From contig NC_049561.1 in assembly GCF_013368755.1 (NCBI RefSeq), forward strand, positions 3,658,001-3,722,000: 64,000 nucleotides of DNA. The letters run 5' to 3'. Origin of the DNA: Talaromyces rugulosus (taxonomy: Eukaryota > Ascomycota > Eurotiomycetes > Eurotiales > Trichocomaceae). Of the stretch, positions 1 to 10,886 are shown in pieces. Within the stretch, counting starts at the first letter, position 1. Each line of letters begins with the position of its first letter. The position numbers and the translations under genes were made by a program. The notes beneath the pieces are model-generated. The model searched no databases and was not told the DNA's origin. It saw nothing but the letters and a program-made list of their open reading frames with translations.

Positions 1-3000
1 TGGGCGAGTATGGAGCGGATGGCCTTGGAAGTGTCGAGTACCAATTCGTAGGCTTTCTCGGCCGACTCGTCATCAAAGGCTGTCCGGGGTTCGGGGAAGC
101 GGGCGATCATGATCGACTCGGTCTTGTCACCTTGGCGACGAGGCAGGCGTTGCCAGAGATCCTCGGTGATATAAGGCATAATCGGGTGGATGAGAAGGAG
201 TCCTCCCTCCAGCGCAGTGTACAGGGTCTGTTTGGCAGACTCTTGCACCTCTGCGGGGGCATCATCCTGCAACAGCGACTTGGAGTTCTCGATAAAGACA
301 TCACAAAGCTGAGAGTAGATGTATTGGTACGCAGTCGAAGCGGAGACGGAGAAATCACGTGTTTCAATGGCTTTGTTGATATCCTTGGCTGCAGAGTTGA
401 ACTTGTGCAAAATCCAACGCTCCGAGAGAGACTCATGGCCGGTCTTGCTCGGTGATGCCGACGGCTTGAAATCCGGACCGAGCTTTCCAAGAACGAATTT
501 CGTGGCTTGGTAGATTTTATTGCTAAGAAATTTATCAGTAAATTTCTCTCCTTCATCTCAGAGACCGGGCTTACCAGAAACGGCGGTATCCAAAGATAAC
601 GTTGATATCAAACGCGATATCTCCACCACCTGTAGTGTAAGATACAAGAGCCATGCGCAACGCATCGGCACCACATTCGGGGATACCCTTGGGGAAGGCC
701 TTCTTTTGGTACTTGCTCGCGATTCCGATTTCCTTCTCGGCCAGGTTACCGGCCTTCAGTTTTTCATACAATTCATCAAGAGTAATACCCCGTTGGACGT
801 CAAGGGGATCGACGACATTGCCTAGCGACTTGCTCATCTTGCGACCCTCGCTATCTCGGATGAGAGAGTGGCAGTAGACCTCCTTGAATGGGACCTTGCC
901 AGTCAGCTTCAGACTGAGCATGATCATTCTCCTGATATCATGTGTTAGCGCAAGGTAGAAGAGGGTTGAAAGAATTTCTTACGCGACCCAGAAAAAGAGA
1001 ATATCCCAACCAGTCTCCAAAACGCTCGTAGGGAAAAGTTTGGTAAAGTCAGGGTGCTCGGCGTTGGGCCAGCCCAGGGTAGCAAAGGGCCACAAGCCAG
1101 AAGAAAACCAGGTATCCAAAACATCTTCGTCTCTTCGGAGAGTGAATTTCTGGCCTGGGAATTTGGCGGCCGCCTTTGCACGGGCTTCTTCCTCGGAGCG
1201 TCCTGTGACCCACGAATTGTTGTCTGCCTCGTCTGCGACTTGTCCTTCGATCTCTACAACCCAGGCAGGCGCTTGATGTCCCCTATTGATTATATCAGTA
1301 ACGAATACCTTCAAAAGGTGCATGATCATATACATACCACCACAATTGACGGGAAAGACACCAGTCCTGGATATTCCTCATCCAATGGAAAAAGTTCTTC
1401 TCCGCAGAGGCTGGGCTGATTACAATTTCCTTGTCTTCGACAGCCTTGATGGCGGCTTGGGCGAGATCGTCCATCTTCATCCACCACTGCGGCTTGAGCA
1501 CCGGCTCAATAATGTCTTTACTCTTCTCACAGCGAGGAATGACCATAGGGTTGTTTTCCCACTTGACGTATAGCCCTTGCTCCTTGAGCTTTTCAATGAC
1601 AGCATATCTAGCGTCAAACCGTTTGAGACCAGAAAAGGCACCGCAATTGTCCTTGAGAGTTCCGTTGTCGTTCAACTGTTTACGTTAGCATTGTAGTAGA
1701 AAGCCTCCATGCGCAACTTACGATCGAGACGAATTCAAGACCGTGTGCCTTCCCGCGAGCATAATCGTTAAAGTCGTGGGCAGGAGTCAGCTTGACAGCA
1801 CCAGTTCCAAAATCCATGGCAACAGAGGTATCGGCAACAATCGGCATAAGACGGTCGACGAACGGATGCTTTGCCTTTTTGCCGACCAAGTGCTGATATC
1901 TTTTATCTATTGTGATTGATTAGTAGCCACCAACTGAAGACTGTAGAGACTTCTTTCTTACCATCAGGGTGTACGGCAATACCCGTATCACCAAGCATGG
2001 TCTCGGGTCGGGTTGTTGCGATTTCGATACGCTCGCCAGTACCCTCGACTTCGTAGTAAAAGTGTGTGATGACACCGAACTCGACCTTCTTCTCGTCTAA
2101 TGAAACGGTCAGTTTCTATAGTCTATTTTCAACAAGACAGTTAACTTACAGCCGGGAACGTCAAGCAGGGTTCGGACTTGGATTTCGGTGTTTGTGACTT
2201 CCAGATTCGACAGAGACGTATTCAAAGTGCAACACCAGTTCACCAGTCGGTTGGCACGGTAGATGGTACCTTCGTCGTGCAGACGACAGAAAGTCTCGGT
2301 CACTGCGGCTGAGAAGTTGTCGTTCATTGTGTACGCCTCACGAGACCAATCCAGGGAAGCGGCCATGGCCTTCAACGATGTCAGAATAGACCCTTGGTAC
2401 CTGTCCTTCCACTCCTTTGTGAGATCAACGAATGCTTCGCGACCGAGGTCGTGCCGAGTCTGCTTTTTCTCCTTATACAACATCTTTTCGACGACGCTCT
2501 GAGTCGAGATACCGGCGTGATCTGTTCCGGGCAGCCACAGAGTCGTCTTGCCCTTCATTCTGTAGTACCGGGTCATAGTGTCTTGAAGAGCCTGTAAAGA
2601 ATATCACTCTTAGTAGCCGAATCGACAACCCTGGGAAATTCTAAAACTTACGACCATGAGAGCGTGGCCCATGTGCAGAGCACCGGTCACATTGGGAGGA
2701 GGGCAAGTCATTGTGAAAACACCGTCTGCCTTGATGTTCCCATTCTCATCGAAATGGGGCTTGAAATAGCCCTTCTTCTCCCACCAGTCATAGCGACCCT
2801 GCTCAATTGTCTTTGGATCGTATGCGTCTGTGGTCTTGTCGACAACCTTTTCCTTCTTCTCGGCCTTGGGTTGCGCGGGCTTAGCGGTAGCTGCTTTGGC
2901 CTGCTTCTCCGCAAACTTTTTGGCCTTTTCTGCTTTTTTCCTTTCTCTCTCCAACTCCTTCTCGGTCTTTACTTTTCCCTCCACGGGCGGAGCGGCCGAG

Positions 3001-3224
3001 GTATCCTTGCCGGGCTCGGATTGACCATTTTTGGCAGCGTCTTGAACGGCCGATTTGGTAGAATCGGAAACGGGAGGAGGCGTTTGCGTAACAGGGGCAG
3101 TCTGCTCACCCACTAGAAGCTTTCGTATTAGTCTATACTCATCTTGCTGGCGGTAGGAGGGGTGACCGCAGAGGGTTATTGGGTGGGACTCACGAGGGTT
3201 CGCAGATCCAGACGTGGTAGCCAT
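1..3224 (-). CDS. vas1: Valyl-tRNA synthetase, cytosolic/mitochondrial (3' end cut by window edge)
   Basis: Class I aminoacyl-tRNA synthetase that charges tRNA-Val. Exons, in reading order: 3224-3194, 3112-2652, 2591-2150, 2096-1962, 1906-1722, 1675-1338, 1283-983, 931-575 and 522-1, so about 924 residues are inside the window and the C-terminus lies beyond base 1. Seen: a Lys/Ala-rich N-terminal extension (about residues 30-110), the HIGH-type signature [14 protein letters not shown] near residue 155, the conserved SRQLWWGHQ-PAW segment split by an intron, [14 protein letters not shown] (KMSKS loop) near residue 660, and the start of the anticodon-binding helical domain near the edge. Eight introns of 46-81 bp all have GT-AG ends. 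The first AUG (3224) gives a protein without an obvious mitochondrial signal. The frame stays open upstream and encodes a basic leader without an AUG, as discussed separately. In fungi one gene normally serves both compartments, which is known for the family. Identity is very secure. Confidence 0.96.
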
Positions 3225-3378
3225 GAATGCACGAAATGTGGGAGAAACAGTTCTCCAGGGCGCCCGATGCGCCACAAGCCTGCGAATAAGTATCTTGACC
3301 GTCGGCTGCGACAAACGCGAATTGCGACGGAGGTAAAAAAGCAGAGGAAGCCCTGGCCGGAGGGGGGTAATTTTTTGT
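3225..3378 (-). other. In-frame non-AUG leader of valyl-tRNA synthetase (putative mitochondrial presequence)
   Basis: The reading frame of the AUG at 3224 remains open upstream for 51 codons until a TAG at 3379-3381. It contains no AUG. The 30 codons just before the AUG, from a TTG at 3314, are rich in Arg, Ser, Pro and Leu and have no acidic residue (for example [14 protein letters not shown]). This is the composition of a mitochondrial targeting signal. Near-cognate starts for organellar isoforms are known for yeast ALA1 (ACG) and GRS1 (TTG). That this leader is translated here is inference. An upstream AUG joined by splicing is the main alternative. Confidence 0.45.
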
Positions 3379-4211
3379 CTACTGACTGGTTAGTGAACTG
3401 CGGGGCCAATGGCTGGTTGGCGGGATGGTGGAGACTGCAGACGCTCTAAACCGCGCTCGCAGGGGTGCATCTGGCTATCTCGGTCACTTACGGCGCAGGC
3501 TGGACGGTGTTGGTTGCGTTTATGTTTGTTGTTTTGTACGAGGTGCTCGTCTGAGAGCTAGCTCTTGCGAGAGAAAAGCTGACTGCAAAACATGCTATGG
3601 CAAGTCACGTGCTATTAGGCGGTGCTATCGATAACGAAAAACAATAGATGAAAGCGCAGGAAAATGGGATCAAATCCACAAACATATCTCATTTCTTCGC
3701 CTAGAAATGCAAAGGAAAAAAGAAGAAGCGCAAAAAAATACTCCATGTCTTCTCCCCACACACACCATGGACCAAAGTCAAGTTGAGGCGAAACCAGAAG
3801 GGGCCCCGAAGCTCACAAACACGTCAACATTCCTCGCTATCAATGAACAGACAAAGTATCGGATGATTGGTGTAATCCTCATCTGACAATCCAGGCCACA
3901 ATAGAAACATATGTGGTTCCGAGCAGCTGAAGCATCATGTTTGGGAGAGTGGCCGAACGCGAACATGAGAATAAATAAAACCCGAAGCTGCTGCGGTGAC
4001 TACTGCCTCTGGCGTATGCGGATTTGTCGGGCAGTAGACATGTACCCGAGCTTTACGGGACAGGTGAAAAGGGGGTATCCGTGACACTCTCCTGTGTTCT
4101 TCATAGTACGTGATTCGTCGATGGGGTAAGTTGATGCGTCCATGGCAGCATCCTTGAGTAACACAAGATACCATGTTTGGTTAGTTGAGGGAATTGATTT
4201 GGTCTGCAGAT
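3379..4211. promoter_or_regulatory. Valyl-tRNA synthetase promoter and CK2 alpha 3' flank
   Basis: No credible gene here. The valRS side carries a TCACGTG box (3605-3611) and an 8-bp palindrome TATCGATA (3626-3633), both plausible transcription-factor sites. Everything below the CK2 alpha stop at 4212, roughly 3770-4211, is best read as its 3' untranslated region. Two short minus-strand open frames (3778-3966 and 3935-4174) lack family resemblance and are treated as chance. Confidence 0.4.
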
Positions 4212-5410
4212 TTAAGAGTGTTGCGTGGCGGTGCTGTTTTGGCCCGCCTGTGCTGCGCGAACCGGGTCAAAGTAAGTGTGGGCCATAGCCTCCTGTGCTG
4301 TGAGACGTTCCTGTTTCACCGTTAGTCAAGTAGGAAGAAGAGACAATTCAGTGAATCGTACCGCGTGATCGTATTTGAGCAGCTTGTCCAGAAAGTCAAT
4401 GGCCTCATTGCTCACGAATCGCTGGTTCTCAGCGTTGACAAACGAGTGCCACGGCTTCTTGGGGTAGCGAGACAAAACGTCATCGTATTGGGAGTCCAAC
4501 TCAATTTCGTATTTGTCAAGATACTCAAATAGCTCCTCGGTTCCAAGAACTTTGGCGATCTTAACCAGCTGGTCCGAGTTGCTTTGCCCGTGAAAGAAAG
4601 GCTCTTTGCGGAATATCATGGAGGCGAACATGGCGCCGAGCGACCACATATCCAGGGAATAATCGTACTCTTGGAAGTCCACGAGAAGCTCAGGTCCCTT
4701 GAAGTACCGCGAGGCGACACGGACGTTATACTCCGTGCCTTTGTGGTAAAACTCCGCTAGACCCCAGTCAATCAGTCGCAGCTGTATGACATTAGCATCC
4801 TGATGTAAAACGACAAAGGACCTCAAAACCGACCTTGCGCTTTTCATGATCAATCATCACGTTGTGGGGTTTCACATCCCGGTGCATGATTCCCTTGCTG
4901 TGGCAGAAATCAAGAGCCTTGAGAAGCTCGTAGATATAGTAGCGGACGTCATAGTCGACGAACCGGGGGTAGAGGGTTCGGAAGTCGGTGTTGTTGACAT
5001 ATTCAAACACCAGGCTCGGGGTTTTGCTTTGGCTGTCTCGGACGACATCTAACAAAGCGACAACGTTGGGCCCGCCTGACAGGTTTTGCAGGATCTTGAT
5101 TTCACGCTTAATCTTCTTCTTCTTGACCGGTTTCAGCACCTTGATGACGCATTTTTGATAGTTCACGATGTTGATTCCCTCAAACACTTCAGAGTACTTT
5201 CCTCGGCCTTTAAAATCAAACACGTCAGCTAGCTGTAATCCCATCTCCAGGGTTGCGATGACGGAAAACCCATCCGCACTTGCGCGTGCACTCACCAATC
5301 TTGCGGACGACCTCGTAGTTTTCCAAGGCGCCCCAGGAAATGTTGACGCTATCATAGTCCCAGTAGGACCTGGGCATATGCGAGTTCACATCAGCATAGA
5401 CCCGCGCCAT
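4212..5410 (-). CDS. cka1: Casein kinase 2, catalytic alpha subunit
   Basis: Ser/Thr protein kinase of the CMGC group, the catalytic part of the CK2 holoenzyme in nucleus and cytosol. Four exons (5410-5296, 5207-4834, 4781-4362, 4310-4212) encode 335 residues, the usual length. Seen: glycine loop [11 protein letters not shown], the CK2-specific basic cluster [13 protein letters not shown] containing the ATP-binding Lys, catalytic loop HRDVKPHN, the CK2-typical DWG in place of DFG ([11 protein letters not shown]), and the activation segment [14 protein letters not shown]. The start was chosen because MARVYADVN is the conserved fungal N-terminus. Introns are 88, 52 and 51 bp. The second intron has an unusual donor, GTCGGT, but the flanking residues (KRK/LRLIDWG) leave no alternative. 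Its promoter is shared with the divergent Rpp1 gene; the start codons are about 500 bp apart. Identity is certain from the kinase signatures. Confidence 0.97.
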
Positions 5411-5912
5411 GATCGAACGATGGTGAGCGAGACCTGCCCACACTCGCGGTGGCTGGTCAAATTGCGTAGAGCGGGGTAGACAGAATCAAAGTGCGTGCAG
5501 GCGCGTAAGGGAGAGAGAAGCGGAGGAAGGCGAGAAACAACAGACTACGAAGAGATCGACTGAGAAGGGCTACTGCACGCTGTGGAACAGAGGCCGAAAG
5601 GGGAAGTTATTCGCTTGAACGTGGAGTGGAAGAAGCCTGGACCTGCTGTCGTCCGTCGTACAGCGCGGATCCGCTCCCGCCGCAAAAAGTCCCAAAATCG
5701 TGTTTTCACGCGGGAGGGCCGCATGCCGGCGCCTCATTGGCCCAGACGAAGGCGGTGAATCAGCAGCCAATTGTACAGCAGAATTTTTTTAGCCATCCTT
5801 GACAGCTCCGAGCCTGATATTTCTGTTGATTTTCTTGAGATTTCGATATTCTGCTCTTTATCACATCCCAGCTAGAGCGGACAAGCTGCCTGTTGCTTCG
5901 GCGTCTGGCAAG
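5411..5912. promoter_or_regulatory. Bidirectional promoter between CK2 alpha and RPP1
   Basis: About 500 bp separate the two divergent start codons. Both genes are housekeeping genes, so the segment probably drives constitutive expression in both directions. I see no clear TATA box. Open frames here on the minus strand (5570-5966) have no family resemblance. Confidence 0.5.
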
Positions 5913-6876
5913 ATGTTCTACGACCTCAACGTCCCGTATGCGGCTGAGGATCCAGAGATATTGCATACTCTAGAGTTTCTGGCCGAAGGTACGACTTAGC
6001 TCTACAACATGGAAAGGTGGAAAACTTAACAGAGTCTTAGTTGGATATACAACGGTGGCTCTTTCGCAGACAGTGCCTGGAAAACTACCAACCAATCTAG
6101 CGCCTCCAAAGCCTCCTTCGAATGCCCCGAAATCGCTCACTCTGCTGACACGCCTCAACATTGTTCTTTCCGACCCGGCGCAAAATCCTCGCTTGACCAC
6201 CATCACTCCTCTCTATTCCATAGTGGCAGTGCGTCCAACAAACGAGAAGACCCTCTTAAGTGCCTGCAACAGTATGGACTGTGACTTGATATCGCTAGAC
6301 CTTTCCGTGCGGCTTCCTTTCCACTTCAAGCTGAAAACCGTTGCATCTGCTGTCGCCCGTGGAGTCAGATTTGAAATATGTTATAGTCCGGGCATTACCG
6401 GTAGCGGTCTAGAAGCCCGCAGGAATCTCATCGGGAATGCCATGGCACTTATTAGAGCAACCCGGAGCCGAGGCATCATCATCTCTAGCGAGGCAAAGAG
6501 AGCTCTAGCTATACGTGCGCCCATGGATATTGTCAACCTTGCCTGTGTCTGGGGCCTTTCTCAGGAGCGTGGTAAAGAGGCTATTTGTGAAGAAGCCAGA
6601 AAGGTTGTTGCGCTGTCTAGCTTAAAGCGGACCAGCTGGCGAGGCATTGTGGACGTTGTGGACGGCGGGGAGCAGAAACCGACAAAATCTGAAAAACTTC
6701 AGAAAATACCTGCCAAAGAAACAACGAAAAGTCTTCCGACAGTCGAGAGCACTGGAGACGGCCTTAAGAGAAAGGCTTCTTTAGAATCAGCCCCCGAAGC
6801 TGAAAAGCCGCTGTCCAAACGAGAAATGAAACGCAGGGCTAAAAAAGCACGTCTGGAGGCGAATGCTCCACCGTGA
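5913..6876 (+). CDS. rpp1: RNase P / RNase MRP protein subunit Rpp1 (Rpp30 family)
   Basis: Protein subunit of nuclear RNase P and RNase MRP, which process tRNA 5' ends and pre-rRNA. Two exons (5913-5988, 6041-6876) give 303 residues. Seen: the N-terminal MFYDLNVPYA with the first strand of the TIM-barrel fold, LSVRLPFHFKLKTVASAVARGVRFEICYSPGI and the following LIGNAMALIRATRSRGIIISSEAK, which are hallmark blocks of the Rpp30/Rpp1 family, and a region matching the nucleolar partner-binding end (PMDIVNLACVWGLS). The C-terminus (from about residue 225) is Lys-rich and disordered and ends in a KREMKRRAKKARLE nuclear-localisation-like stretch. The 52-bp intron at 5989-6040 has a GTACGA donor and a TTAG acceptor, and restores the frame E-V-G-Y-T. 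It is convergent with the repeat-protein gene downstream. Confidence 0.95.
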
Positions 6877-7064
6877 ACAACGAAAGTCTACTATCATATG
6901 GACAATCTACTCAAAGAGAGACAACTTTAATTATATACAACGAGCGAGCACTTGGCATAGCTATCACAAGAGTTTGCAACAATTTTTTGTGCCTTCAAAA
7001 AAAAAGAAGCGACATGAAAAGGCAACCGTTACACGATCTCCCAACCCATACATTGACCCCATCT

Positions 7065-8217
7065 TCATGTACCAAGTTCAATTGTCAGTGTAGGAAACAG
7101 TGTCATGGTATTGGTATCGATTGGCTGGGTTGTGGTTGTTATTACTGATGTGAGACTTAACGAGGTGCTTAATGTCGATAGCAGTGATGATTTTGCAACG
7201 GTTGTGGTTGTCATTGTGGATAAGACACTTGATGAGGTACTTGATGGCGATATCAGTGATGGTTTTGCAACGATTGTGGTTGTCATTGTGGATAAGACAC
7301 TTGATGAGGTGCTTGATGTCGATATCGGTGATGATTTTGCAACGGCTGGTGTGGTTGCTATTACGGATGAGAGACTTGACGAGGTGCTTGATGTCGATAT
7401 CGGTGATGATTTTGCAACGGCTGGTGTGGTTGCTATTACGGATGAGAGACTTGACGAGGTGCTTGATGTCGATATCGGTGATGATTTTGCAACGGCTGGT
7501 GTGGTTGCTATTACGGATGAGAGACTTGACGAGGTGCTTGATGTCGATATCGGTGATGATTTTGCAACGGCTGGTGTGGTTGCTATTACGGATGAGAGAC
7601 TTGACGAGGTGCTTGATGTCGATATCGGTGATGATTTTGCAACGGCTGGTGTGGTTGCTATTATGGATGAGAGACTTGACGAGGTGCTTGATGTCGATAT
7701 CGGTGATGGTTTTGCAACGGCTAGTGTTGTTTTTTCAGATGTGACAGTCATCGCACTTCCTGTCCCAGGATTCTCGGCGACGGTTGTACTTTCTCTGATC
7801 GTGCCGAAGATCGCCGCAGTGATCGAAGCCAGCTCTTCTAACCATCCGTCAGTCACGATAAAAACAAATAGCAGAAAATAACCTTCACCTGAAAATTCAG
7901 CGGAATTGATGGGTCGGATGATTGCAGCTGTTAACCTTTGCTCCATTAGTTTAGAGTGTTTTCTATCGAGGGCTTTGGTGTAAATACTGTGACGTTGTAC
8001 TAGCACCATTAATGTGGTTCCCATGTCCATTCTCTTCTCCATTTCCGTTTTCTCCAAACCCGCTCATCCATGGGTTATATCCGTATGCGTGTGGATGGTG
8101 ATGGCCGTCGACAATTTCCTAGTAAAATGTCAGATTTTGCCAGTTTAGATGCCAGAAACGTACCTGAAATCCAGCTAGCAAAACAAGAATTCCTATAGAG
8201 ATCATCCTATGGCGCAT
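7065..8217 (-). CDS. Putative secreted Ser/Thr-rich tandem-repeat protein
   Basis: Unrecognised gene; the model is tentative. Proposed exons 8217-8164, 8118-8007 and 7888-7065 give 329 residues in frame. Exon 1 encodes a clear signal-peptide-like start, MRHRMISIGILVLLAGFQ. Exon 2 adds a His/Gly/Asn-rich stretch (VDGHHHPHAYGYNPW). The last exon is dominated by near-identical 24/25-residue units of the type AVAKSSPISTSSTSSSLSS plus a short VIATTP link, rich in Ser, Thr and Pro as in heavily O-mannosylated cell-wall or secreted proteins. The first intron (8163-8119) is canonical (GTACGT...CTAG); the second (8006-7889) uses a weak donor GTGCTA and is the least certain point. No GPI-anchor signal is visible at the C-terminus. 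The opposite strand is also open through the repeats, but its protein is an acidic, valine-rich repetition without a signal peptide and is less believable. Confidence 0.42.
7129..7726. repeat. 72/75-bp minisatellite, about eight tandem copies, in coding sequence
   Basis: Three diverged 72-bp units (from 7129, 7201 and 7273) are followed by five near-perfect 75-bp units (from 7349, 7424, 7499, 7574 and 7649). The 75-bp form differs from the 72-bp form by one codon. The internal 75-bp copies differ from each other by only one or two bases, while outer copies are more diverged, which fits recent expansion or homogenisation of the central units. Both unit lengths are multiples of three, so copy-number change keeps the reading frame. 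Confidence 0.93.
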
Positions 8218-9390
8218 AATAATATTCTCTTAGATACTAGTTCCAAGGTATTTCAACTCTGAAGATATACGTGATGAGCGTTACGTGATTTACAGCAGGG
8301 GCGGGTGGCAGGCCTTTTAATATGGGTGAGAGCCTTTTTAAAAAAATTAAATTAAATTATGCAGTTTGATTCAGACTTGTTTTGAAAATTATCAAGGCCA
8401 CCTAGGGGGTACAAATCTGCCGCAATACTAGATTGTGCAATTGGTCCCTGATCTTCTCCATGCATGGTATATGTACTGCATAAATCTGTAACACTGAAAT
8501 CGGGCTCACGAGCCACTATCAGCAGTAAAAGAAACCACATGATACTTTAAAATCAGCTTCTCAATATGGATAGACTGCGTCAGAACCGTTACAGTGTGTT
8601 AATTTGCGGTCTCGGCTGACCTGGTAGTATGTAGGGTGGCCTGAGTGTCCGAAACAAGAAGTGTATCAAGATAAAGCTTAGCATAGTTCGGGCATAACCC
8701 CCATTGCCCTAAGTTTGGCAGAATTAATAAGATCTGAAAAAATATATCTAATCAAAAAAATAAATAACGACAATAGTAATCACAGTCGCGACCGTTCAGT
8801 ACATACAGTCCATCGAAATCAAGATAAAAATTAACGATAGTTCGCCAGAATAATGATACATTGCATTTAAAGATGCTGGATCCCGCAGCTCCATATCAAT
8901 ACATATTAATATTGAATGAAATTTTGAAGCGTTTTATCGTTAAATCAATTCAATATTGATGTCAGCTAATAATCTTTTAGTATTTAATGTTCAAATGTTA
9001 AGTCGTATGCAACATTGGAGCAATATATATATGCGTGTTGCCAAGTAGATGTACAGGTATTGGAGCATCCATTTTGCCAGACCCATTGTGCGTACCCTTA
9101 CATGTACCATCAAATCCAATACATAATACCTTCAAATCGTGTATTGGAACTCTTATGTCTTTTCCCTTTCGCCTTTAAAAAAACCATGGTCTTTTAACGC
9201 CGATTTGACAGTTTGGACTCCGATAGCGATAGCGGTGGAGCTTATCGGGCTCGAGATAAGGTTATCGATAAGGGGCCCAACTTTGCCAAGACTCTCTCTC
9301 CAAAATTTTTTTACCCGCCTTTACATGTACGGACTGCACAATAATTTCTTAAAACGAAAATTGACAGCACTTGACACTTGAGTAGTCAAA
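8218..9390. other. AT-rich intergenic region and RPF2 promoter
   Basis: No supported gene. The stretch 8300-9180 is strongly AT-rich with no transposon signature that I can see. Near RPF2 there is a cluster of GATA cores at 9241-9273 that includes the palindrome TATCGATA (9263-9270), and an A/T run CAAAATTTTTTT at about 9301, similar in look to RRPE elements of ribosome-biogenesis promoters. A 62-codon minus-strand frame with a hydrophobic start (8540-8352) was considered and not called. Confidence 0.4.
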
Positions 9391-10612
9391 ATGCTTAGGG
9401 AAGTGTAAGTACTTCATTTTCTTCAATTAATCTCTCATCCGAAGAGTATTCCTTGCTGGCCATAAACGTCGAATGGCATGCCAGTTCTGTGGCTGTCGAC
9501 AACTATGAGAAATTCTAAAACCATGCTAACAAACAATTGAAAACAGAAAACCGAAGAATCCGCGCACAGCGCGACTTCTCAAAAAGAAAGAGCCCAAGCT
9601 CATCGAACCTCCGAAACGCACACTTCTCCTCCATGGCTCAAAATGCCCTGTTGCACTCAACACAGTTCTGAAAACAATCCACGGCCTCACAAACCCCAAC
9701 TCTGTCCTGTTTCATAAAAAGAATGGCGATATTCGTCCCTTTGAGAGCACGGAAAGCATGGAATTTTTGGCCGACAAGAACGAATGCGGTATTGTCGTGT
9801 TCGGCAGCAGCAACAAAAAGCGACCGAATTGCATTACGCTCGCCCGGATTTACAATACTAAAGTTATGGAAATGTTTGAACTTTTATTACTGCCTGGCGC
9901 CGAAGGGGACTCGATTCCTACACCCAATGCTTTGAAATTTAACATCGGCATTGGAATGAAACCTATGGTCCTGTTCGCAGGGAGTGTATGGGAGGACAAC
10001 ACGTCTGGAACATACGCCATGATTAAAAGCGTAATGTTGGATATTTTCAAAGGAGAGGAAACCGACAAGATCGACGTTGAAGGGTTACAGTTCCTCATGA
10101 TGGTTTCTGCCGAAGAACCCGCTGAGCAAGGATTATCGCCCATTGTACACCTGCGATGGTACAAGACTCTCACAAAGCGCAGTGGACACAAGCTCCCCCG
10201 CGTCGAGCTCGAAGAAATAGGTCCCAAATTCGACTTCAAGGTCGGCCGTGTTCGTGAGGCAGACCCGAATGTCATGAAAGAAGCCATGAAACAGGGCAAG
10301 CGCCCCAACGAAGAACCCAGGACGAAGAAGAATATCTCCATGGACTCCATCGGTGACAAGATTGGTCGTGTGCATCTCGGCAAGCAGGATCTCGTCAACC
10401 TGCAAACGCGCAAAATGAAGGGTCTCAAGAGGAGGGCAGGCGTAGACACGGACTCAGACCGTGACGACGATGAGCCATCGAATTACGGATCCGAAGTGAG
10501 CGAAGAGATCGATTTCATCGACGAGGATGCTCCGTCGGACGAGGACATGATGGACGTGGACGAGGGCGCCGGTGCTGACAAGGGGCGCAATAAAAAGCTA
10601 AGACTTGCATGA
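9391..10612 (+). CDS. rpf2: Ribosome biogenesis protein Rpf2 (Brix domain)
   Basis: Nucleolar assembly factor that, with Rrs1, brings 5S rRNA, uL18 and uL5 into pre-60S particles (family knowledge). Exons 9391-9404 and 9547-10612 give 359 residues; the first exon encodes only MLREV, with a 142-bp intron (GTAAGT...ACAG). Seen: KPKNPRTARLLKKKEPKL followed by a Brix-domain core (LLLHGSKCPVALNTVLKTIHGLTNPNSV, FESTESMEFLADKNEC, FGSSNKKRPNCITLARIYN), RWYKTL and PRVELEEIGPKFDFKVGR, which is the Brix C-terminal block, then a basic region and an acidic tail (about residues 310-350) ending in basic KKLRLA. The short first exon was accepted because MLREVKPKN-R-ARLLKKKEPK is the conserved Rpf2 N-terminus. 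Confidence 0.96.
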
Positions 10613-10886
10613 TTCTACTGTTGCATTTGAACTGTTCTTCCGATTGGTACTATAATGTATGGCGTTGGCGAGGTTGATTTGTACAAAAATATTTAGTGAA
10701 GAGAACCAGTCAATGAATGAATTGATTGGTGCTAATTATTGGAAAATATTTACATGAAAGGAACTTGATACAGCGGCTTTTTTAAAATTTTCTATCGTGG
10801 TGCACAAAGACCACTTGCCCTAATAGTAACAGCCCTGGGAATTCTGGACATACAGTACATATTTATGCCACCCTGATCATAACAAC

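Noticed and set aside
3778..4174. Two short minus-strand frames before the CK2 alpha stop
   Set aside because: They overlap each other in different frames and fall in the likely 3' untranslated region of CK2 alpha.
7129..7726. Regularly spaced repeats considered as a CRISPR array
   Set aside because: Units are contiguous 72/75-bp tandem copies with no unique spacers, and the genome is fungal.
8352..8540. 62-residue minus-strand frame starting MWFLLLLIVA, like a tiny secreted protein
   Set aside because: It lies in AT-rich intergenic DNA, the hydrophobic stretch is short, and no other coding sign is present.
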